From Pyrrhosoma nymphula (taxonomy: Eukaryota; Arthropoda; Insecta; Odonata; Coenagrionidae), in assembly GCA_963573305.1 (NCBI GenBank), contig OY754332.1:139183977-139247976 (forward strand): DNA of 64,000 bases, written 5' to 3'. Of this stretch, positions 54,301 through 64,000 are shown one piece after another. The translations under genes were made by a program, and so were the position numbers. Position 1 is the stretch's first letter; every line of letters starts with the position of its first letter. The notes beneath the pieces are model-generated. The model worked only from the letters and a program-made list of their open reading frames with translations. It did no database searches and was not told the DNA's origin.

Positions 54301-56304
54301 TAGCCGATGAGATTAATTGAGAAAATTTGGATTCTTCTGGATTCTTAAGGACTTCGCTGTGCGACCATGCCAAATTACGACTCAAATTCATAAAGAGTGA
54401 TTGATGATTGGAATAACATAACTGAATTAACCCTGGAGGATTTAGGACACTTAACAGAAGACCCATAAACTAACGGAGATGCACCGTCAAATGACTCGTT
54501 TGTATTTGGAGTTAAAGGCACTAACAACCAGCATTAAAATACTTTATTTTCTGGAGCATTCCAGGAAATAACTGAAATAAGATTTTAAAAACTCCACACG
54601 ACCTCTTATCGATTTGGACATCGGTGAAGGGTTCACGAAAATGAGGAAGATAACACAATATGAAGCTATTTATGAAGATGTGGCTTACACAATTCATTTT
54701 CCAACTTATCTGAATCAAGATTTTGGAAACCATAAAACCACGAAGAAATAGGTAGCCGAAATAATTATGGAAGTCACGAAGTAATAATTATATTCTAAGA
54801 CATGCAAAGGTTTTAATTTTAAGTTTCTAAATTTTGGAAGCAAAATAAATCCCCACAGAGAAAGGGGTTCGCTTGATTGGCACAATGTCAAATTACGTAA
54901 AGATTTAAGATACATTTGAGTGTATCATGCTCATCGTTGAGAAAAATTAATAGCCCCTGCTAGAAAATTCTGTACACTTTCCTTTAAAAATATTCTGCAT
55001 AATTCCCTAGGCAGTTCAGTAGATTCCTTAAAATATTGAAACACTTTTTTTAAGAAATATCTGTAGAATTCCTTAGAATACTTTCTGTAGAACTCCCTGG
55101 ATTACGATCTGGACAAAACGTTTTAAATTTTGATTTTAAACATTTTGAAAAAAAAGCAGTTCTGTGGATTAGGAATTATAACGCGATGTTAAAAAAAGGT
55201 TTGCAAAAGAACGTGGGAAAACGATACAAAAATATTCTCCGCATAGGGGATTCGTTGCTGCCGTTTACATACAAACTTCTTCACCGGAATCAGGTACGCT
55301 AACCACTGGTCTATCAATGTCTGTTAAATTGTAAAGCATTTTTACAAAGATATACCTGATATATCCAGTCGGCGGTCTGGAATGAATGAGATACTGTGAA
55401 TACAAGGATGAATTTTTCATTAAACAGGTCCAAAGAGAGATCATTGCACTAAGGTCTATTCAGTGTTTCTGTATTTGGCAGTGTCTCTCGCTGTCTTTAG
55501 CCTAAAACTTTGATGAAAGCTGTTTTGTAGATATCGTTGATATCATTACGAACATTTGTCTGCTCCGTCCAGATCCAGAAGTCAAAATACGGCCAGATTT
55601 GTTGTACTCGTTGTACTATAGCACTGAATAAACAATTCAAGGTCTGGTCAGATTTATTTAGGTTAATAAATGAGATTTCGATGTTTTCATATTGCAAAAC
55701 CTCCAAGATAGTTTTAACCAAATGACCATTCCACGTATGCCAAAGTGTGTGCATTGCATCCTGCCTACAGAGATATTTATTTCCAAATACATTGATATGG
55801 CTTTACTTTCCTTCATTATATGATACTAGGTAACCCGTGCGAAAATTTCACACTTTCACGCTATCAGGGAAAACGTATGTTAAGGGAACGGTGTAATTGG
55901 GTTTTAAATAGAGAAGAAGGTGTATCATAAAGGACTTTCTTTATACTTGTTTTCTTGCAAAAATATACAAAACATATGAATAAAATACTGGCAAGAGAGT
56001 TTATCGAAACTTTTAAGTCAAATTAATGGGTAAATAGTGAAATTTGAGATTGATATTGTATTTTTCGTCAGAAGCCGGTGATTCAACGTTTAAAATGATA
56101 CCTCATTTATCACTGTAGGTGCAGTATTAACGGAGCATATACGGAATGACAGAAAAAGACCTTTCTGTAATAATATATATGATTGAGTTTGCTTTAGCGA
56201 AGTGTATTCAATATCAAAACAAGAATCTGAGAATGCCGTAGAGTTTCCGTTGATTAATTCTACTGAATTGCTATCTACGAAACATATGTGAACTCATACT
56301 TCGT
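51396..56304. other. Mostly unassigned; diverged array relatives near 55.0 kb
   Basis: 52,085-52,519 holds a 144-codon plus frame with no known domain or repeat content. 54,960-55,110 repeats GTAGAATTCCTTAGAA-like phrases, relatives of the 56.3-kb array. At 55,280-55,325 the minus strand has an A-box-like GACCAGTGGTTAGCG without a B-box. Nothing else was recognised. Confidence 0.4.
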
Positions 56305-56695
56305 ATAAATCCTTAGAAAAGGAGCTCGTTCTTCGGAAAGCACCACAATTTCCGTAGAATTCCTTACGTTCTACAGAACAGATTGTAAGGAACTAGTTAT
56401 TCTACCGAAATTATTTCTACGGCACATGAACGTTCCTTACAAATCCCTGGAAAAGGAACTCTTTCTACGGAAAGAACGACGATTTCCGTATAATTACAAG
56501 CGTTCCACAGAACAGATTCTACGGAACTAGTTTGCAGCGGTGTACATTTATTATACCGAAATTATTTCTACGGAGCATGAGCCATTGTTCCTTACAATTC
56601 CTTAGAAAAGGAACTCTTTCTACGGAAAGAACGACGATTTCCGTAGAATTCCTTCCGTTCTGCAGAAGAGTTTGTACGGAAAATTTCAGCAGGAG
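56305..56695. repeat. Tandem array, about 2.7 units of 133-155 bp
   Basis: Units start at TCCTTAGAAAAGGAGCTCG (56,311), TCCCTGGAAAAGGAACTC (56,444) and TCCTTAGAAAAGGAACTC (56,599). Each contains TCTACGGAAAGAACGACG (worn in unit 1), TTTCCGTAGAATTCCTT and GTTCTACAGAACAGATT. Unit 2 has about 22 extra bases. Within a unit, TACGGAAA and TTTCCGTA form short inverted pairs. Confidence 0.7.
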
Positions 56696-59689
56696 CTTAA
56701 ACTTAAAGATCATATCAATAGATGTTTACTCTCACGATACGCCAACTATCCTATGATGGAGGTTTTTGAAGTTCTTTGATATCGCATAGAAATAGTATCA
56801 TCGGACAAAAATTTGTTACTCATAAATAGAAAATGAAGAGTATTTAAAGATTTGTTAATAGCAAATTGGGCCTTTCCTATGTCTATCTTAGGTGTCATGG
56901 AACCTAGGGCAACTTAATAGAACTCTCAAATGGCCTATTGACAGAGACGGAAAATTCGGCTTGGATTCCAATACTTTGGTAAACCAAACAGTATGTTACG
57001 ATGGTATATAATCACCCCAAGAAAGTAGGATATTCCACAACTGAGCCAGCGAGTAGTTAAACATCTCTCGGACGAGCAATTTGGAAAACCTTGAGTACCA
57101 GCATTATGGCACGGACATGAAGAAAGAATGGATGGAGGGTAGGTTTCACCCCATCGTTCCCTCCGTTCCCGAGGAAGTAAAATCCAAATAAAAATCCTCC
57201 AAACTTTGTAACAAATATAGGGTACATATTAATGGGTACTCAACAATAACATCACTATCAGGAGAGAAAAATAAACAAGTGATAGAAAAGAGACGAGCAA
57301 GTCCGTAGACGCGATAAAGCATCCCGAAAACGAAAACTTGATAAGACTGCTTACGAATGAGTGAAAGCAGAGGCGACGTGTTTATTTTTATAACGGATAA
57401 GCCACTAGACTAATGAATGTCTTGTGGAAGCATTAATGACACTCGGAGATTAAAATTCCAACACATTCGGCTGGTAATTGCATCATAAACACTTTACCAG
57501 ATATCTTTCTCGATAGATACAATTTTTACAAGCGAGGGATGCTTAAGAAAATAAACAAACATTCGGCAAGTTGCGAGCGCGGATTCTGATTACATCCGCT
57601 TTCGACAAAAACGTTCAAAATGTTCTATCTGATGGGAAACGTTCGCGTAAATGGACAGCGATCAAGTCCGATGACCTGATTATTTCCAAGTACATGCTCG
57701 TTTCATCGAAACACGTACATCAAAATGACTGACAAGAAGATATCCCGATGTGTTTCCGCCGATGAAGGCACATCTAAACAGGCATTTTGCAAATAGATTA
57801 GTGTGGTCAGTTAGGGTCACCATTACATGTAATGTTTGTGTAAAACATAAATAACGGGTTTAACTTCAATTAGCATGAAAAATCACAAGTTCATAGTGCC
57901 TCTAAGATCCCGGTTGGCCTCTCTAAGGGTGATAGCTTGTTTCCAATCAGCCGGACTGCCAAGTTTTACTCAACCCAAGAACCCACCACCATTGAGCTTT
58001 CATGATAGCGTGTTATCAACCTGACAAAGCCAGATTTAAAAAAAATCGTAAAAATTTCACTTCTTTTAGAGGTAATGATGAGGTTGAATAAAATTAACAA
58101 CTTGGGTGTTGTTTTTATTTCAGTAGTCGTAGTTTTTGGCATGATTCCTGAAAATACTCACATAACATTTTTCCACTACCTACAGTATTTTACAATTAGT
58201 GGAGTATTGCGTTTTGTATTAAATTAAATCATTGAGGCAGAAATATCATTTTGCCACATAATCAATGAGTTAATAACTTAAACAAAAATAAACTTTCTTT
58301 TAAAATGATACCGGTTAGCAATGAGAAAACTGGATGAAAGTAATAAAAGTAACACCTTTGCAATAGCGACTCACAAATCAGTCCGCACGATTTCATCAAC
58401 AGTCGTCTTCAAGTCTATAAGCTAGCAAACAGGAAATACATTTAGCTGGTTAATTCCAATAAAGACATCGTAAGACCAATAAAAGTAAACAAGAAAAATG
58501 GCAGAAACACCGGGGAAAGAGCTACACCAGTACAGGATTGCATACCTTCAATATAATTCCTGATATCTTGTATTTTCACACAACCTGAGCAATTTAACTA
58601 TCTTGCAGATGAATAAAGCAAATTCTGGTCAATATTCATGCTAATTCTTACACGCAACCCATCTAGTCCCATTACATGTAATATTTGAGTTGGAGAAACT
58701 ACACCCAATATTCGAGAAAGCAAGTATTTCCCATCTGTGGCTGAAATAATCACACCGTAGTTCATCCATGAAACTTGTTATCTGCTATGACAAAATGCAA
58801 TGACTGAAGGTGTTTTCAAGCCCTGTAAGTAATAACAAAAAAACATCCAGTGTATCAAAAGATATCTTGAACTCAGGTATCCATAGTAAGTACGAAAACA
58901 CTAGACAAATTAGGACACCGTACCGTTCCTAATGCAAATCTTATGCATATACGAATGGCAAATTGTGTACATGGAAAAAGTACCAATTTCATTTGAAAAT
59001 CAAACGCCACAAAACCATTCAATTTTACAATGTTCCTAATTTAATTTAAAAGAACTCACTACTACCTTACTGGTTAATAAAAAAAACCTACAGAATAGGA
59101 AATTTAAATCTATTCTTCCATAACACTTTTGCTAGTACGGCGATGCCATTCAAACGTAGTACCAAATTACCGAATATCATAAATACTAAATTCAACAGTA
59201 AAATGCCACGGCACCACTACAATCCTCGACCAACCATACGCCAAAAGCACTTCCCTCATGCAAGCAATGAACCGGGAAGAGCAAAGACCGTCGAAGATGA
59301 GCATCTCCGGCCGACGACCGAAGGCCCATTCGGACCTACCGATCGGCGACTCACAGCGATCTTCGCAGGGGCCGAAGAGCCCCGGAACTGAGCAAATAGA
59401 GAAGCAACCCTAAGTGCAACATAGACTGAAGGACTAAACGTGCCGGCCAGTCGACGGCGCGCGCGATTGGATATTGTGTCGCACACACCATGCATGCTAC
59501 TCAAACGTTTCGAGTTGCACAGTCTGGATCCAAAGAACGGACGCAACTAGGACTCCCGTTCCGTACTCGTCAGTTCCTACGGCGAGCATAAAATTCAAAT
59601 TTCTAATTTCCCATCACAAAAAAGAGGCATTTATTTGGCAATGCGGAGGAACCCGCTTTAATTGGGCCAAGTGGAGCAGCGCCGCTCGG
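56696..59689. other. Stretch with no recognised feature
   Basis: A+T-rich to 59,140. From 59,250 to 59,480 the DNA is richer in CpG (CCGGCCGACGACCG, CAGTCGACGGCGCGCGCG), with overlapping open frames on both strands and no recognisable domain. Confidence 0.4.
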
Positions 59690-60290
59690 GTGCAACGGGT
59701 GGGTGGGTGGGCATGGGGGCGGCGTGGGAGGTGGGCGGTCCCGCCTCAGGGGGCGTGAGGGCGCAGTAGCCAGCACACAAGATGCGTGCAAAGACACGGC
59801 GGGGAGGGTGGGGGGGGGGGGCGACGCAGGATTACATGCGAGCAAGCACGGAGGCGGGTGAAGATGAGACTCCGGCAGGGGAGAGATTGAGGGTGCCGGA
59901 GGAAGGAGCCAGAGTCGTGAAGGAGCGAAAGGGGGCGGCCGCTGAGGAGGGATAATCGGCGGCGGGAGAGGAGGGTGTATGGCGGGGGATTCGGAGGCAG
60001 TTGGGGTAGGATAGACAGGAAGGGGGGGTGTGAGCGGGGAGGAGCGGGTAGGAAATGGCGGGGAGAGGGTTATGGCGGGGAGAGGGTTGTGGCGGGAAGA
60101 GGGTTGAGGCGGGAGAGGATGGGGGGGGGCGAGAGAGGGGCAGAATTATAAGAGAGAGGAAGGAGGTGGGGCGGGAGGAGAGGGGGCCAGCGGGAAAGCG
60201 GAATGGAATTGGCGCCCGTGCGAAGGGTGGAGAGGGGGGAAGAAGGGAGGGTTCGAGCTGGGTGCTTGATTCCCATCCCTTGAGGGCCCT
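59690..60290. repeat. G-rich strand-asymmetric island 7 (G on plus)
   Basis: The longest island. GGTGGGTGGGTGGGC near 59,700, GGGGGGGGGGCG near 59,812, and a direct repeat of GGCGGGGAGAGGGTT at 60,056 and 60,074 with a third variant (GGCGGGAAGAGGGTT) at 60,092. The 166-codon minus frame is Pro/Ser low-complexity. At its right edge CCTTCGAACCCCGGCC (60,289) is B-box-like. Confidence 0.7.
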
Positions 60291-62077
60291 TCGAACCCCG
60301 GCCGAGACAGAGATATGAATTGGCGTGATCAAGACCCCTACATGAGTACCAAATGGAGGGTAATTGCCGCACTCGGAATTTGGGGAGCAAAAATTGAGAA
60401 GATATATAATATATGAGAGATAGCAAATGATATCTCTTATCTCATCTAAATATTAAATTTAACCAATACCATTTGATATTGCTGCTCGCCTCAAGTATTC
60501 TGTGATACACCGCATCAGAAAATAATTGAATCACAGTTCGTATCAAGCCATAACGAAATATGAAAAAAGTTCGTATGTCAGGGGGTTCGTAAGTCGAGGT
60601 AACACTGTACTCATTGTCAGATGATTCGATTCATGTGATTTCGCTCATGTTAATGGCAAGCTAATATTTCCAATCGTTCAAAATTAACCAAATGATGAGA
60701 GTAAATCAAACATTACAATGAATAGAATTCACAATTCAGCTAGACCAAAACACCTTGGTAGGGGGCATCGGAGTTGGACCTGTGACCGTCGCCCGAGAAG
60801 ATTCGACGGTTCTTTCAAACGATTCATTTTAAAGTTAACATTTTCCTCAGTTGCATTGCCTTTTTGAATGATGTGTGCAGTAACGGATTATCTCTTAATT
60901 ATCTTGACAATCCTAGTCCTTTTGATTCATGTTACTTACCACATCCTCGATGATTATCCACATCGTGGGTTATTCTTCCATATATCACTAGTTTTCAAAT
61001 TTAGTTCGTAAATTAATTCTTCGAGTCACAATCTGTACTCAGTTGTTCACGAGCCACTCGTTTATCATCCAATCAATCGCTCATTTCGCTGTTTTTTAAC
61101 CAGTAAGAGCGGAGAACGCGATTCAATTCATTCGGTAAGTGCCGATGAATCGTTCATTCTTAACTATGTACGCGACCGTCACAGCTTTGTATTTGACGGA
61201 GCACTACTCACAGCTTCGCTTCGCCAACGAACGCAGCCCAATCGAAGCAACTTATTGTGAGAGAGGAAGGAGGCAGAATGGACGATGCGAAGTCCTTTGG
61301 GTTTGTCGCCTTGCATGGACAGAAAATCGCCCTTTTAACCCTGATTTAGACGCATTTCATTTTTTCTTCGCAATGAAGGAGAAGGGTGAGTAATCTGGAA
61401 TTAGTGAATCACATGCGACTCTTAAGTTACGGCAGTTAATGCAGTGAAAGATAGTCGAAATTGGGAATAAATCATAATGTCAATATAACTTTTTCTTGTT
61501 TTATTACTATACTTAAAACTTCCTTATTTGTTCAAATATATTTAAGCTTCTTGAATGATTTGAATTTTAAGGTTTGGCTCTTCCGTCTCCAAAGTTAGCC
61601 GGACCCCAGACCTACTAAAACAAAAAATAGTAGGGTTACGCTTTGCCGCCCGGGCGCTGAATGACATATCTCCCACGACATCGCCGTCTGCCGCGCCGCT
61701 CGCGTCCACCAGGATGAAGGAACCGATGCCCCGGGGGAACAATTAGGTCCGTCGGATTGATTTTCACGGGGAATGAATCTGTCCACGCGAGGCTGAGTGC
61801 GAAGCACGAGCACAAAATAATATCGGAGAAGACACTAAATGGAATTTAGTGGACCCGGTACGCGTCCCACAGCCGGGGAAATGACATCTTTGTAGCTACC
61901 AAAGGCCGATAGCCACCGCAAGCGAAGGTGTTGCAGGAACACCAGCCGTGGAGAAGGGAAAGAAAATAGACAAAGGGTGGGGTGAGGGGGGAGGGAAGCA
62001 AAAAATTGCACAACAACCTAGCTCCTCCTAAATATAACTGTTTCAGGCTGGATCTGGTGGAAGTTGACGGTATTCAT
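60291..62077. other. Mostly unassigned; one possible MITE end
   Basis: 60,568-60,614 reads, on minus, ACAGTGTTACCTCGACTTACG, an end type met in pogo/Tigger-like small elements. No second end was found. 61,542-61,813 has overlapping minus frames without a recognisable domain. Confidence 0.3.
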
Positions 62078-62199
62078 AATGAATAAAAACACTTGGTGAT
62101 CTTCCCCAGATTTAAATCCACAGATCACATCGTAATAAAACACTTGGTTATCTTCCACAAACAAATCTGTGGAAGATAATTAAGTGTTTTTATTCATTT
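62078..62199. repeat. Two direct and one inverted copy of a 30-nt unit
   Basis: AATGAATAAAAACACTTGG at 62,078 and TAATAAAACACTTGGTTATC at 62,133 are direct copies. 62,169-62,199 (TGTGGAAGATAATTAAGTG, then TTTTTATTCATT) is the inverse of both. The second and third copies form a hairpin with a loop of about 9 nt. Confidence 0.6.
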
Positions 62200-63169
62200 T
62201 GAATAGATCCTCCTATGTGATTTCCACTCACCTTATGACCGAACACGTCTTTACCCCAACTATCATTGTCGAGGAATTGATAATGATGATTACTTTCGGA
62301 TGGTGAGTACTAAAAGAGATGAAATGACTTGACGAAAAATATACGGGAAAAACAAATTAAGTTTATCGATACCATGAAGTTACGCCGGAAACCATAGATT
62401 TTGAACAAAAATTTAGATTTTTTTCTGAGGATTCCTTAGTGTCTCGAGCTGTTTTTCATGTGGCGATAAATGGTGCGCAGGATGAAGGAATTTTTGTGTA
62501 CATCCGTTTGGAGAGCGAGTCAGGAGTGGGGATACATTCACGATTTAACTCTGCCGAAATTCTGAGAATTTAGCTCGAAAGGGCAACGTTGGCTATCCAA
62601 GAAGAAACTGATAAACGAGCATTGAATTTACATCACAAGTAGAACTGTTTAGTCACAAAGGATATTAACTCAGAAATGGCTAGCACCAATTTATTTCGAC
62701 TTAATCTAAACATTCCCCGAAGCGATAAACATCTAACAACGAAATGTAAGGATAGAAAGCTGCATTTAAATCCTTGCACAATCAGATTGCGATCGTAAAA
62801 TCAATTGCATACGATAATAAATGCCCCAAAACATTTTTTTCTAGCTAAGGGAATACTGGCTGGAGCTACGCAACACCCGTGGCTCTGAAAACTTCAAAGC
62901 ATGAGCTCAAGCTCAGGATCAGGCAAAAAAATGACAAAACACAGATAGTTTCTAACAACTCCTCGGTTTTTCAATTCAAAATAAAGAGCCTATAGAATTA
63001 AAACCTGGCCTTTCACTCGCACTAGACCGAAGGAGATGAGAAATAATAAAGGAGCGGCCAAATGTCGAAGACACATACGATTGAAGTTTTCCCCCATCAA
63101 CATATGGGAAGGAGTAGTATTGCCTTAGCGGAGGAGCATGGCAGATGTGGCGACCGATGAAGAGGGGCG
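62200..63169. other. Stretch with no recognised feature
   Basis: A+T-rich, with nothing recognisable. Confidence 0.5.
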
Positions 63170-63520
63170 GTAATAGTGGAGGGGGGTCTAAATTTCTCCC
63201 GCCGCCGCCCCTCCCACAGCCCCACCTAACCCCACCCCCGTGTACTATCCCCTCACTCACTCCCCTAAGCGGCCCCCTGCATCGCCTACGCCGCCGACGC
63301 TCAACTTGCACACACACACACTCTCTGCGACCCCCATACACATCGCCTCCCCCCGCTGCGTTGTCCACGGCACGGATCAATACCTCACCATCAACCGACC
63401 CCCCCCCCCCCCCCTTCTCTTCTCCCCGTCCCTTTCCGCGCCTTCCCTCAAAAACTTCCCCTCCTCCCCCTCCCATTCTCGCGCGCGCGCACACACACAC
63501 CAACGTTCGAAAATAAAAAC
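63170..63520. repeat. C-rich island 8 with CA/GC microsatellites
   Basis: CCCCCCCCCCCCCCC near 63,400-63,413, CACACACACACAC near 63,308-63,321, and GCGCGCGCGC followed by ACACACACACAC at 63,481-63,501. The frames of 123-187 codons over it are low-complexity. Confidence 0.7.
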
Positions 63521-63669
63521 CTTCAAACCTCCGCTTCATTGTCCTCTCTCACCCTCCAACCCGCTCTGCTCAGCCGCGCCAACGTGGCAACGCCGCGTCC
63601 ACCATTCCCCACCCTGCATCACAACACTCCCCTCCTTCCACAAGTTCCCACGTGAGAGAGGGAGATAGA

Positions 63670-64000
63670 GAGTCCCCGACGCTTCCCCCTCAACTCCATG
63701 AGGGGGGGAAGGGCCACTTCCCCTGTCGCCCCTCCGAACCTGAGTGGGGGGAGGGGGCTGCCGCCGCCCGTGCTATCGTCCAAAGACGACGACGGTGAAT
63801 GCAGCAGCGACGGCGGCGGCCCGATTCGGAAAGGCCGGCTGCTGTCATCATCATCGGTGGGCTACGCTACGAGGGACGGTGAGGTCCGCGCGGGAGAGAT
63901 GGGCTGCTTTCGGGGTGTTGTCGTGATCTGCTGTCTGGGCGGGGGGACAGTGAGAGAGAGGACGAGACGTAGATAAAAAGAGCGATGCAAGGTCGGCCAT
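63670..64000. repeat. G-rich / CGG-rich island 9, reaching the window end
   Basis: GGGGGGGAAGGG near 63,702, GGGGGGAGGGGGCTGCCGCC near 63,746, and GCAGCGACGGCGGCGGCCCG near 63,802. A plus frame of 92 codons shows no domain. Confidence 0.5.

Noticed and set aside
59832..60332. 166-codon minus frame
   Set aside because: Pro/Ser-rich translation of the longest G-rich island. Same reasoning as for the other islands.
60568..60614. pogo/Tigger-like MITE
   Set aside because: Only one possible end is visible. No second end or TA duplication was found.
62976..63668. 187-codon minus and 142-codon plus frames
   Set aside because: Gly/Arg- or Pro/Thr-rich translations of a C-rich block with CA and GC microsatellites.

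Overview
This window reads as gene-poor, repeat-rich nuclear DNA from an arthropod, most likely an insect with a large genome. The evidence is an A+T-rich background, many tRNA-derived SINE heads, several families of non-LTR (LINE) reverse-transcriptase relics, and short terminal-inverted-repeat (MITE-type) elements. The species cannot be told from the sequence. No intact protein-coding gene, functional tRNA, rRNA or CRISPR array is supported. Open frames are short, or they lie in low-complexity G- or C-rich blocks where stop codons are rare. The window could be intergenic or a large intron. All alignments here were made by eye.

Layout. 0-9 kb: a 744-bp hAT-like element (44-787) with an RT C-terminal relic beside it, a near-perfect 183-bp foldback (1,046-1,229), SINEs, a second RT relic (6.4-6.6 kb), a 216-bp Harbinger-like MITE with a TAA duplication (7,523-7,738), and a LINE endonuclease relic (8.2-8.5 kb). 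13-30 kb: about a dozen copies of one LINE 3' terminus ending in TAGATG hexamers, including two inverted 80-bp arms exactly 1,000 bp apart. The same stretch holds a long CR1/jockey-like RT pseudogene (21.4-22.6 kb) and a nested set of TTAA-bordered inverted repeats (23.1-25.4 kb). 30-46 kb: more MITEs and SINEs, CpG-rich blocks, and two inverted, almost identical copies (35,417-35,944 and 44,506-45,052) of the 3' part of an RT gene that is already dead. 46-64 kb: a complete-looking SINE, a 45-nt-arm hairpin, a retrotransposon tail, a tandem array at 56.3 kb, and long stretches in which nothing is recognised.

How the parts relate. At least two LINE families left debris. One is CR1/jockey-like; its C-terminal motif (TDRYK then SFFPR) is followed in one copy by the TAGATG-ended 3' terminus. 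The other is an endonuclease plus RT family whose endonuclease relic (8.2 kb) and C-terminal tails (16.7, 17.0, 36.4 and 51.2 kb) are scattered. SINEs and MITEs would depend on such autonomous elements in trans. Strand-asymmetric G-rich or C-rich islands of 130-600 bp recur at about ten places; their origin is unexplained.

I found no coherent new gene system. The most informative signals are the inverted twin of a dead RT fragment and the nested TTAA-bordered elements.
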